Assembly (NCBI RefSeq): GCF_040717455.1
Contig: NZ_JBFEFH010000032.1
Coordinates: 1-64,000, forward strand
From: Tautonia sp040717455
GTDB lineage: Bacteria; Planctomycetota; Planctomycetia; Isosphaerales; Isosphaeraceae
DNA: 64,000 bases
Direction of reading: 5' to 3'
A program made the position numbers and the translations under genes. The notes under the pieces are model-generated. The model worked only from the letters and a program-made list of their open reading frames with translations, was not told the DNA's origin and ran no database searches. Numbering within the stretch: position 1 is the stretch's first letter; each line of letters begins with the position of its first letter. Below are positions 56,819 through 64,000 of the stretch, in pieces.

Positions 56819-58606
56819 TCACGCCTGCGTCGCTTCCTCCGCCGTCGCCGTCTCGGCCGCCAGCGCCTCGACCCCGACACGGTCGCAGAAGTCGCCGAAG
56901 GCTTCGCCCGGCCGTCGATCGGCCTTGAAGCGGGAGAAGACGGGGACCAGTTCGTCGACGATCTTCTCCAGCGGCACGTAATCCTTGAAGACCGTGTTCA
57001 GCCGGTCCCCCTGCACCCGGCCGCCGAGGAAAATCGTGTACGTCCCCGGCCCGGGAGAGCCGTCGGGGTTCTTCGAGGCCCCCCGGCCCACCAGGCCGAT
57101 GTCGCAATTATACGGCCGGGCGCACCCGTTCGGGCAGCCGGTCATGTGCACCGCGTAGCGTTCCCCTTCCAGCCCGAGGCGGCCCATCGCCTCCTCGAAC
57201 CGGTCCATGACCGAGGGCAAGACCCGCTCCGACTCCGTCACCGCCAGGCCGCAGGTCGGCAGGGCCGGGCAGGCCATCGCCCAGCGCCGGACGGTCGAGG
57301 TCTGCTCGACCGAGGCAATCCCGTATTCCTCGAGCCAGGCGTTGACCTCGTCCTTGCGATCGGCGGGGATGTCGATGAGCAGGATCGACTGCAAGCAGGT
57401 CAGTCGCGCCGGGGTCCCGTATTTCTCGAAGTAGGCCCGCAGGCCGCTGGCCATCCGCACCGACCCCTCATCCTTGATCCGGCCGTTCTCGACCGGAATC
57501 CCGAGGAACCAGCGCCCGTCCCCTTGCTCGTGCCAGCCCATGTGGTCGTCCACCTCGTTCACCGTGATCGGCTTCGAGGGGGCCAGCGGCTCGCCGAGGT
57601 ATTCCTCCACCTTCGCCTTGAAGGCGTCGATCCCCCAGTCGTAGATCACGTACTTCAAGCGGGCCCGCTTGCGGTCGGACCGATCGCCGAAGTCGCGCTG
57701 CACCTTCACCACGGCCTCGCCGACCCGCAACACCTCCGACCGCGGCACGTAGCACAGATCCACCGCCACGGCCGGGAACGTCTTCTTCGCGCTCGGCGTG
57801 GTGCCCATCCCGCCGCCGACGACCACGTTGTAGCCGACGAGTTCGCCGTCCTCGACCACGGCGATGTAGCCGAGGTCGTTGGCGTACACGTCCGTGCAAT
57901 TGTCCTCGGGCAGGGCGAACGCGGTCTTGAACTTCCGCGGCATGTAGAACTTGCCGTAGATCGGCTCGACCGCGTCGTCGCCGGGCGTCGGCACCAAAGG
58001 CGGCTGGGGCTTCGGCGCGTCGGGGTTCTCGATCTTCTCGCCGTCGAGCCAGATGTCCCAGTAGCTCGACGACCGGGGGCTCAGGTGCGCGGCCAGCTGC
58101 AGCAGGTCCTCCTGCATCTGGTCGCGGACGGTGCCGTGGAACGGGGCCGGGCAGCTCAGGATATTCCGCTCGACGTCGCCGCAGGCGGCCAACGTATCAA
58201 GCAGGGTCTCATTGACCTTGCGAACGGTCGCCTTCAAATCCTGCTTCAGGATCCCGTGGAGCTGGAACTCCTGCCGGGTCGTGATCCGCAGCGTCTCATT
58301 CCCGACCGTCCGGGCCAGCTCGTCGCAGGCCAGATACTGCCTCGCGTTGATCCGGCCGCCCGGGATCCGCACGCGGACCATGAACGAGTAGGCCACTTCC
58401 TGCTTCTCGCGACGCCGCTGCACCCGCACGTCCCGGTCGTCTTGCTGATACGAGCCGTGGAACTTGAGGACCTGCATCGCCGGTTCGCTGATCGAGTTGC
58501 CCCCGGCATTCACCTCGTCAATCAGCGGGAGCTTCAGGTACTGGCTCTCCAGCTTCAAGGTCTCCGCCTTGCTCTGCTTCGGTGCGCCGTTGCCGCCGGT
58601 ACTCAC
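56819..58606 (-). CDS. Sulfite reductase hemoprotein (ferredoxin/NADPH type)
   Basis: A 595-residue assimilatory sulfite reductase, reducing sulfite to sulfide through siroheme and a 4Fe-4S cluster. The cluster cysteines are in ACPALPTCGLA (C-x5-C) and TGCPNGCARPY (C-x3-C). The N-terminal half shows LRITTRQEFQLHGI and the substrate-binding arginine context ARQYLACDELA. The GTG at 58606 is chosen because GGAGGGG lies 4-5 bases upstream; ATG 58708 is an alternative adding 34 residues. No other sulfur genes are adjacent. A nitrite reductase is less likely because of the length and spacing. Confidence 0.92.
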   Translation of the reverse strand: MSTGGNGAPKQSKAETLKLESQYLKLPLIDEVNAGGNSISEPAMQVLKFHGSYQQDDRDVRVQRRREKQEVAYSFMVRVRIPGGRINARQYLACDELARTVGNETLRITTRQEFQLHGILKQDLKATVRKVNETLLDTLAACGDVERNILSCPAPFHGTVRDQMQEDLLQLAAHLSPRSSSYWDIWLDGEKIENPDAPKPQPPLVPTPGDDAVEPIYGKFYMPRKFKTAFALPEDNCTDVYANDLGYIAVVEDGELVGYNVVVGGGMGTTPSAKKTFPAVAVDLCYVPRSEVLRVGEAVVKVQRDFGDRSDRKRARLKYVIYDWGIDAFKAKVEEYLGEPLAPSKPITVNEVDDHMGWHEQGDGRWFLGIPVENGRIKDEGSVRMASGLRAYFEKYGTPARLTCLQSILLIDIPADRKDEVNAWLEEYGIASVEQTSTVRRWAMACPALPTCGLAVTESERVLPSVMDRFEEAMGRLGLEGERYAVHMTGCPNGCARPYNCDIGLVGRGASKNPDGSPGPGTYTIFLGGRVQGDRLNTVFKDYVPLEKIVDELVPVFSRFKADRRPGEAFGDFCDRVGVEALAAETATAEEATQA

Positions 58607-58906
58607 GAGGCCCCTCCATCCCTCTTCGGTGCGAACACTCTCCGAGATCGCCGCCTCACTCACTCGAAAGACGCCAATCTTCAGTAGTTTCATGAACAAC
58701 GTGAACAATGCCCATTCTAGTGCGATCGGCCCGTCGGATCAATCGCACTTGGCTCGCCTGTTGATTTCGCGCCCGGATCGTCTCCCCGTCCCCGGTCCGC
58801 GTGCTTCGATCGCTGGGAACTGTGCCGCCCAATCGGTACACTGGGAGGCCGCAATCCGGAGGACCGGCCCCGGCCTCGTCACGGTGTTTCGACCAAGGAT
58901 GACGCG

Positions 58907-59398
58907 ATGAGATCCTACCGGCTCGAAGGCCCCAAGCCGGCCCGGATGTACGAGGTCATCCTGCCGAAAAAGCTGGGCTATTTCGGCAAGATCGAGGAGG
59001 TGCTCGAAGACCTCTTCAACGAGGACGCCATCCGATCCGTCCCCTACGTCCGCACCCTCATCGCCGAGGCCCGCCGCCGCGGCCCCGATTTCGACGAGGA
59101 GCAGTGGATCCGCACCCTCTGCCAGGCCTCCCGCGGCTACTCGATCTACGAGATGGACGGGCGCTACCTCTCGGCCGACGGCCCGATCGACGAGCGGGTC
59201 CTCGTCTTCCGCTTCATCTTCCACAACCCGATCGACACCCTCGACCCCCGCACCGACGTCCTCGCCGCCTCCCTCGAAGTCGTCAACTACCTCGTCGCCC
59301 ACCGCTTCGCCGAGGAGCTGGGGGTCGAGGAGGAAATCTGGTTCCTCGAATACACCGAGCCCCGCCTGGCCATCTGGCGCAAAGAAGTCGACCCCTGA
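58907..59398 (+). CDS. Orphan soluble protein of unknown function
   Basis: A 163-residue acidic protein with no signal peptide or membrane segment. It reads as a well-folded alpha/beta protein with normal GC-rich codon use, so it is a real gene. Aromatic- and Arg-rich segments (RMYEVILPKKLGYFGKIEEVLED, FIFHNPIDTLDPRTDVLAASLEVVNYLVAHRF) look conserved in character, but I recognise no family. The DinB-family gene follows 60 bases later on the same strand. Confidence 0.7.
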   Translation: MRSYRLEGPKPARMYEVILPKKLGYFGKIEEVLEDLFNEDAIRSVPYVRTLIAEARRRGPDFDEEQWIRTLCQASRGYSIYEMDGRYLSADGPIDERVLVFRFIFHNPIDTLDPRTDVLAASLEVVNYLVAHRFAEELGVEEEIWFLEYTEPRLAIWRKEVDP

Positions 59399-59458
59399 TC
59401 GAGCACGAACCCTCCCCCCTTGCCTCGCCGACGACCCGAATCTCCCGGAGCCCGCATC

Positions 59459-59959
59459 GTGACGCTTGCCAGCCTGATCGACCACTATGAGAAGGGCGGC
59501 CCCTTGCTCGCCTACGCCACGTCGAGCCTCTCGCGCGAGCAGGAGACCGCCCGGCCCGGCCCCGGCGCCTGGAGCCTCGCCGAGCTGGCCATCCACCTGC
59601 TCGACAGCGACCTCGTCGCCGGCGACCGCATCAAGCGCATGATCGCCGAGGAGTCGCCGACCCTGCTCGCCTACGACGAGAACGCCTGGTGCTCCCGGCT
59701 CGACTACCAGTCCCTCCCCGTCGAAGAAGCCGTCAGCATGTTCGTCGCCAACCGCCGCTGGATCGCCCACATCCTCCGATCGCTCCCCGAATCCGACTTC
59801 GCCCGATCCGGCAACCACACCGAACGCGGCCGGATCACCCTCGCCGACCTCGTCCGCGGCGCCGTCGGCCACCTCGACCACCACCTCGCCTTCCTCTACG
59901 CCAAGCGCGGCAACCTCGGCGTCTCCATCTACCCGCGCTATCGCATGGTCCCCGAGTGA
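59459..59959 (+). CDS. DinB-family protein
   Basis: A 166-residue four-helix-bundle protein of the DinB/YfiT-like superfamily, often metal-binding thiol- or stress-linked enzymes. The expected histidines occur in WSLAELAIHLLDSD and in GHLDHHLAFL. The start is GTG at 59459, preceded by GGAG about 9 bases upstream. The function of this member is unknown. It probably shares a transcript with the orphan gene before it. Confidence 0.82.
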   Translation: MTLASLIDHYEKGGPLLAYATSSLSREQETARPGPGAWSLAELAIHLLDSDLVAGDRIKRMIAEESPTLLAYDENAWCSRLDYQSLPVEEAVSMFVANRRWIAHILRSLPESDFARSGNHTERGRITLADLVRGAVGHLDHHLAFLYAKRGNLGVSIYPRYRMVPE

Positions 59960-60030
59960 TCCTCCCCCTTCGGGACGAGCAAGGTTCCCGATCTCCAGAG
60001 AAGAACGAGGGAGCGCAGAAAGAGAACGTT

Positions 60031-60185
60031 GAGCCACGGATGAAACACGGACAAATCTCAAGAACATTTGTTCTTTCATAGACTCAACTGTTCCGATCCG
60101 GTTCTTTCTGCTCACTTCTCTCTCTTACCTCTTCTCATCCGTGTTTCCATCCGTGTTTCATCCGTGTTTCATCCGTGGCTCAAAA
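60031..60185. repeat. Dispersed repeat island 2, inverted arms of an 11-12 bp tandem unit
   Basis: The left arm (60031-60051) begins GAGCCACGGATGAAACACGG, the same as island 1. The right arm (about 60134-60185) is its reverse complement with four units of CATCCGTGTTT or CATCCGTGTTTC. The AT-richer middle (60052-60133) has a pyrimidine-rich end (CTTCTCTCTCTTACC). The island ends 25 bases before the SUI1-type gene, so it lies in that gene's leader region. Confidence 0.7.
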
Positions 60186-60209
60186 CCTCCCTCTCTCGGA
60201 GTCCCCCTC

Positions 60210-60569
60210 ATGGGCCGCCTCTTCGCCGGGACGCAATGGGACCGCCCCCCTCGCTGCGAGCGCTGCGGTGCCCTCGAATCGGAATGCACCTGCCCCCCCG
60301 CCGAGCCTCCCGCCCCGGAGCGCATCGACCCAGCTCGCCAGACCGCCCGCATCCGGGTCGAGAAGCGGCCGAAGGGGAAATCCGTCACCACCGTCCGCGG
60401 CCTCGACCCGACCGGGAACGACCTGACCGCCCTGGCCGCGCAGCTCAAGACCGCCATCGGCGGCGGCGGCACCGTCAAGGACGACGGCACGATCGAGATC
60501 CAGGGCAGCCACCTCGACCGCGTCGAGTCCCTCCTCGCCTCGATCGGCTACAAGACCAAACGCGGCTGA
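60210..60569 (+). CDS. SUI1/eIF1-type translation factor (YciH-like)
   Basis: A 119-residue protein. Residues about 1-45 hold a small zinc-ribbon-like Cys group (CERCGALESECTC). Residues about 50-118 form the SUI1 domain (VEKRPKGKSVTTVRGLD, LKTAIGGGGTVKDDGTIEIQG, then LLASIGYKTKR). Bacterial SUI1 proteins resemble eIF1 and may influence start-site choice; their role in bacteria is not settled. The ATG at 60210 has GGAG 8 bases upstream. An upstream in-frame start would run through the repeat island and is rejected. Confidence 0.85.
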   Translation: MGRLFAGTQWDRPPRCERCGALESECTCPPAEPPAPERIDPARQTARIRVEKRPKGKSVTTVRGLDPTGNDLTALAAQLKTAIGGGGTVKDDGTIEIQGSHLDRVESLLASIGYKTKRG

Positions 60570-60576
60570 ACCCCCA

Positions 60577-60921
60577 ATGCTCAACTCCCTCACCCTTGCC
60601 CGCCTGACCGCCGCGTTGCTTGCCCTCGTCGTGCTCGCCTGGCAGGTCGGCAACGCCGCGGCCGGCCGCTTCGTCCACCCGTTCCTGGTCGCCGACCTGA
60701 TCGTCTCCGCCTGGCTCCTGCTCGCCGCCTCCTGGCCGAACCCTCGCCCCGCCTCCCTCGCGCTTCTCCCCGGCTTCGGCGCGATGCTCGGCGTCTTCCT
60801 CTCCGCCGTCACCGCCCGCCTGCTCGCCGGCCACCTCGACCCCGGCACCCTCGCCGCCGCCGTCGGCATCCTCCCCTGCCTCTCAGGCATGGTGCTCGCA
60901 GGCCGATCCGCCTCGCGATGA
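60577..60921 (+). CDS. Small four-helix membrane protein, unknown function
   Basis: A 114-residue protein made almost wholly of four hydrophobic helices (for example LARLTAALLALVVLAWQV and VADLIVSAWLLLAASW). It starts 7 bases after the SUI1-type gene and is likely co-transcribed. No family recognised; codon use is like the neighbours. Confidence 0.65.
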   Translation: MLNSLTLARLTAALLALVVLAWQVGNAAAGRFVHPFLVADLIVSAWLLLAASWPNPRPASLALLPGFGAMLGVFLSAVTARLLAGHLDPGTLAAAVGILPCLSGMVLAGRSASR

Positions 60922-61149
60922 TGCCGCATGGAATCCCGACTGCTTGCATTTGCCGCGCTTGGCTGGCACACTCTGCCGAGCATCGTTCGAACTGCTTGTC
61001 TGGAGACCGGGACCGATTTCGCCGTCCTGGCGTTTCCCTTCCGTCTCACTTGCTCACCCTTGAGGCGTCAGACCCGTTCAACCTTCGTCCCCTCCGTGAC
61101 CGAGAAGCAAGCGTCCGTTCACGGCTTCAAGGCGAAGGTGGACCGCATG

Positions 61150-61443
61150 TTCAACCCTCGCCCCCTCCGGGGGAGAGGGTGGCCGTAGACCCGGTGGGGA
61201 GGCTGCGACAAGACGCGAAGCTCGACTCCGAACGCCGGTCCCCGTCTCCCCGCTCACTCTCGGAGAGACGGGCACAGCCGCAGATCGACGTTTCCTGGCG
61301 ACCGAACTGTCCCAACCTTCGCCCCCTCCGGGGGAGAGGGTGGCCGCAGGCCGGGTGAGGGGGACCTGGCGGACGTGCCGAGCCTTGCGATCCGGACGGG
61401 GGCCCCTCACCCCGGCCCTCTCCCCGCGGGCGGGGAGAGGGGG
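61150..61443. repeat. GC-rich repeat family in the 60922-61618 gap
   Basis: Two direct copies (61150-61200 and about 61311-61363) share the core CGCCCCCTCCGGGGGAGAGG and continue with GGTGGCCG and CCGGGTG. A related inverted copy (61403-61443) carries CCCCTCACCCCGGCC, complementary to GGCCGGGTGAGGGGG of the second copy, with a hairpin CCCCGCGGGCGGGG. Similar sequences are scattered through many bacterial genomes as intergenic palindromic repeats (from memory). The rest of this 697-base gap shows no coding signal. Confidence 0.65.
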
Positions 61444-61618
61444 ACAGGAGCCTCCGCGAGCAGAAGTCTGCCTCCCCACTGCCTCTCTCTGTCTACTGCC
61501 TACTGCTCCGGTGGCCGTCAGGCCGGTTGCGGGGGAGCCCGCACAATCCATCGGCAAGGGCACACGGATACCGACCAGGCAAAGCTTTTTCAATCAAGAA
61601 CATCGAGATCAATCACTG

Positions 61619-62560
61619 ATGTCACATTCCATTCGAGTCGTACCCATTGCGATCTTACTGGTCGTCGGCGTCTTGGTCGTGAGCGTCACCAAGCTGGTGC
61701 TCCAGCCCGAGCCCTTCCTCTCCGCGGTCCGATCCTCCGTCCTCTCCGACACGGGCAATCCCCCCACCGCGCACCTGCTCTACACAACCCCACCCGATCC
61801 CTTCGAGCAATCTCCCGAGGACCGACAACCGACCCAGCTCCAATTCCAGAATCAGCTTCAGCTCATGACCAGCGATCGAGTCCTGTCCGCGGCACTCCTC
61901 GATCGAACGATCGGCTCCCTGGACCTGTTCAACGACGCGGAAGATCCCGTCCAGGTCCTCCGCGACCACCTCAAGATTCGACGCGTCGACGAGTCCTCAT
62001 TGCTCATCGAGATTTCCGCCCACGGACTCCCCCAGCCCCAGGGCGCCCGCGTCGTCAACACAGTCGTCGACGAATTCATCAAGCTCGACATCGAACTCAC
62101 CCTTGCCAGATCACGTGCAATCCTCGAACGGCTCGAAGCCTCCCGATCCGAACTGGGCACGCTGCTTCAATCGCATTTCGATGAGCTTACGCGGTACGAA
62201 CAATTCTCGCTCTCAGCGGACGGCCCCAGCGTGTCCCGCTCCGCGATCGAGGCGGAATTGCTCGACTGCCTGGCCCAGCTCCGCCGCGTCCGGCTCGATC
62301 GCGCAGCGCTGCCGCCCGATGCCGACCCGGACGCCCTGGCCCCGATCGACCGCCAGGAGGCCGAACTGCTCGCCGAACGCGATCGCCTGGCCAAGCTCAA
62401 TCTCCGCGCCAACCTCGACGCCCCACGTCGGGTGATGCTCCAAGGCTCCATCGACCAGTTGCTCGAACTCCGCTCCCAGGTCGAAGCATCCCTCTGGCGC
62501 GAGCAGCTCCTCGACAAGAACCCCCGACCGCCCTGGACCGTCATTTCGCCGGCGGAATAA
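61619..62560 (+). CDS. Wzz/chain-length-determinant-like protein without second membrane helix
   Basis: A 313-residue protein. One N-terminal transmembrane helix (VVPIAILLVVGVLVVSVTKLVL) is followed by a periplasmic alpha/beta part (LYTTPPDPFEQSPED, then VVNTVVDEFIKLDIELTLARSRAILERLEASRSELG) and a long coiled coil, as in polysaccharide co-polymerases. It stops at PWTVISPAE, just where such proteins normally have a proline-rich motif and a second membrane helix. There are no polysaccharide genes around it. The start at 61619 avoids the repeats upstream. It may be a truncated relic or a variant. Confidence 0.65.
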   Translation: MSHSIRVVPIAILLVVGVLVVSVTKLVLQPEPFLSAVRSSVLSDTGNPPTAHLLYTTPPDPFEQSPEDRQPTQLQFQNQLQLMTSDRVLSAALLDRTIGSLDLFNDAEDPVQVLRDHLKIRRVDESSLLIEISAHGLPQPQGARVVNTVVDEFIKLDIELTLARSRAILERLEASRSELGTLLQSHFDELTRYEQFSLSADGPSVSRSAIEAELLDCLAQLRRVRLDRAALPPDADPDALAPIDRQEAELLAERDRLAKLNLRANLDAPRRVMLQGSIDQLLELRSQVEASLWREQLLDKNPRPPWTVISPAE

Positions 62561-62589
62561 CCCGCCGCCGCGGCCCCATCAACCACCCC

Positions 62590-63678
62590 TCACGGCCCCG
62601 GGGCCAGCATCCAGGGGCCGGTCGGGGGCAAGAGGTACTGGCCGAGGAAGCGGTAGGCGTCTTCCTGATTCTCGCGGAAGTAATGGATGTTGTGCGACGC
62701 CAGGGGGTCGGTCACCAGCTCGACATGCACCCCGCGCGAGGCCGCCAGCCAGGCGAACGACAGGGCGTGCGCATCGAAGTTCCAGTTGTCCCGGCCGCCG
62801 AAGTGGCAGAAGATCGCCAGCTCGCCCGGACGGAGGCCGCTCGTGAACAGCAAATCCGCCGGATTCAGGGCCCGCAGGTAATCATTCACCTCCGGGCCGT
62901 CGCCGAACAGCGGGCCGATATATTTCGACGCCCGGGTCCGTCGCAGGCCGAACGAGAACACCCCGTACACCTCGTCCGGGTCGTACGACTCCTTCCAGCG
63001 GTACGTCTCGGGGTTGAACTCCGAGCGCGGCCCGCTCGGCCGGATGTCGTCGTACCGCACGTTGACCGGCGAGGCCAGGGTCGCCACCGAGCCGAACAGA
63101 TCCCGCCGCCGCATGGCGATGCTCATCCCGCCGAACCCGCCGCCCGAGAGCCCGAGGATCCCGTGCGCCTCCCGCTCCGGCCGGATCGAGTACCGCGTCA
63201 TCACGAACGGGAGCACCTCGTCGACCAGGTGGTCCTCGAACCGCCCGACCCGGCTATTCACGAAGAGCGAGTGCACCGCGCCGGTCCGGTTCTCGCCGTC
63301 GGCCGTGGCGTCGGGGGCGGCGACCACCACCGGCGGCATCTCCCCGCGTTCGATCATCCGGTCGAGCCGCAGCAACGCCGGGGTGCCGACGAACACGTGT
63401 TCATCCACATACCCCATATGCAGCCAGAAGATGACCGGATACTGCCGCCTCGGGTCGTAGCCCGGGGGCGTGTAGACGTACAGGTCGCGCGATCGGCCCA
63501 GGATCGGCGAATAAATCCGCCGGTCCTCGCCGTGATTCTGCGTGTAGTCGTCCACGTGGCCGGCGAGCCGGTGGTTGAGCCACTTGAGGTTCGTGAGGTT
63601 GTAATACTGCCCGTCCGCCGGTGCCGAGCCGAGCAGCAACAGCACCAGCGCCGCAATCGGCCCTCGCCAGCCTCGCAT
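62590..63678 (-). CDS. Secreted alpha/beta-hydrolase esterase (esterase D/Fes-like)
   Basis: A 362-residue protein with a signal peptide (PIAALVLLLLGSAPADG). It belongs to the putative esterase family of alpha/beta hydrolases that remove acyl or feruloyl groups from carbohydrates or siderophores. The nucleophile is S178 in GILGLSGGGFGG; an Asp in FGGRDNWNFD and the His in ASHNIHYF complete a likely triad. The ATG at 63678 places the signal peptide first. The substrate is unknown. Confidence 0.85.
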   Translation of the reverse strand: MRGWRGPIAALVLLLLGSAPADGQYYNLTNLKWLNHRLAGHVDDYTQNHGEDRRIYSPILGRSRDLYVYTPPGYDPRRQYPVIFWLHMGYVDEHVFVGTPALLRLDRMIERGEMPPVVVAAPDATADGENRTGAVHSLFVNSRVGRFEDHLVDEVLPFVMTRYSIRPEREAHGILGLSGGGFGGMSIAMRRRDLFGSVATLASPVNVRYDDIRPSGPRSEFNPETYRWKESYDPDEVYGVFSFGLRRTRASKYIGPLFGDGPEVNDYLRALNPADLLFTSGLRPGELAIFCHFGGRDNWNFDAHALSFAWLAASRGVHVELVTDPLASHNIHYFRENQEDAYRFLGQYLLPPTGPWMLAPGP

Positions 63679-63828
63679 GGTGAACCTCGCCCTTTGTTCT
63701 CTCGAGTCCGGAGCCGTCCGTGCTCGCCGCCCGATCGGGCCCGGTCCGACCCTCCTCGGATCTCGACGGGCCGTCGCGCCACCTCCGACAGTGGGGCTTG
63801 ATCGACGATTGCACGGAGCGGGCTTCAC

Positions 63829-64000
63829 TCAATCGGGCGGAGCGGCGCGGGGGTCGGCCGCACCTTCGGCACGGTCGAGCGCCATCCGGACCGCGGCGAC
63901 GACCTCGGACACCTCGGCCATGCCGCCGCGCCCCTCGTCGCCGCAGGCCAGGCGTTTCACGATCGGCCCGACCAGCCGGAGCCTCGGCGCGTGCGACTCG
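63829..64000 (-). CDS. C-terminal end of a gene leaving the window
   Basis: An open minus-strand frame enters at the window end and stops with TGA at 63831-63829. The last 56 residues include LVGPIVKRLACGDEGRGG and MAEVSEVVAAVRMALDRAEG. Codon third positions are strongly G/C as in neighbouring genes. No family can be named from this fragment. Confidence 0.5.
   Translation of the reverse strand, partial: ESHAPRLRLVGPIVKRLACGDEGRGGMAEVSEVVAAVRMALDRAEGAADPRAAPPD

Noticed and set aside
60134..60180. CRISPR-like repeat array
   Set aside because: The units are 11-12 bp in direct tandem without spacers and there are no cas genes, so it is a tandem repeat arm.

Overview
The window is a GC-rich bacterial chromosome segment that looks planctomycetal, most likely Isosphaeraceae-like. 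The evidence is a DUF1559 prepilin-like protein, a DUF1080 protein, long secreted amidohydrolase-fold proteins with acidic inserts, a SUI1/eIF1-type protein, and the codon style. No rRNA, tRNA, CRISPR array, phage module or transposase was seen. The taxon is an inference from gene content only.

Layout. 1-6.9 kb: a sugar-phosphate isomerase-type TIM barrel, a BON-domain exported protein, an ArsR-type regulator, csrA, threonine synthase, dapB and a UDP-glucuronate decarboxylase. 7-10 kb: a secreted GH5 hydrolase (endoglycoceramidase-like) divergent from a YhaM-type OB/HD ribonuclease. 10-19 kb: glutamate synthase gltD/gltB with a LysR gene just upstream, then a Gfo/Idh/MocA oxidoreductase. 19-27.5 kb: amino acid and peptide uptake, with CstA, a potassium-channel-like protein, an NSS symporter with its tiny MetS-type subunit, a DUF1559 protein and an AGCS symporter. 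27.7-38 kb: DUF1080 hydrolase, nitroreductase, a GDSL hydrolase lacking a stop before ispD, an unusual duplicated GIDE/LemA membrane protein, SppA, a neutral-ceramidase-like protein and a sialidase-like/LamG protein.

38.1-50.7 kb holds the most striking locus: seven consecutive minus-strand genes for exported amidohydrolase-fold proteins, nine domains in all. Only one domain (gene at 41119-42363) keeps the HxH metal motif and the other expected ligands. The other eight have replaced one or both histidines. The genes are tightly packed and probably co-transcribed, ending in the sialidase-like gene. This looks like an expanded family of exported pseudoenzymes around one active enzyme, and is the best candidate here for an undescribed system.

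50.9-64 kb: a 1605-residue DUF4011/SF1 helicase/nuclease-like/DUF3320 protein, a small membrane protein overlapping cytidine deaminase, sulfite reductase, an orphan conserved-looking protein, a DinB-family protein, a SUI1-type protein, a small membrane protein, a repeat-rich gap, a Wzz-like protein without a second membrane segment, a secreted esterase, and the tail of a gene leaving the window. Two AT-richer dispersed repeat islands (about 21.34-21.49 and 60.03-60.19 kb) share the same 11-12 bp tandem unit arranged as inverted arms.
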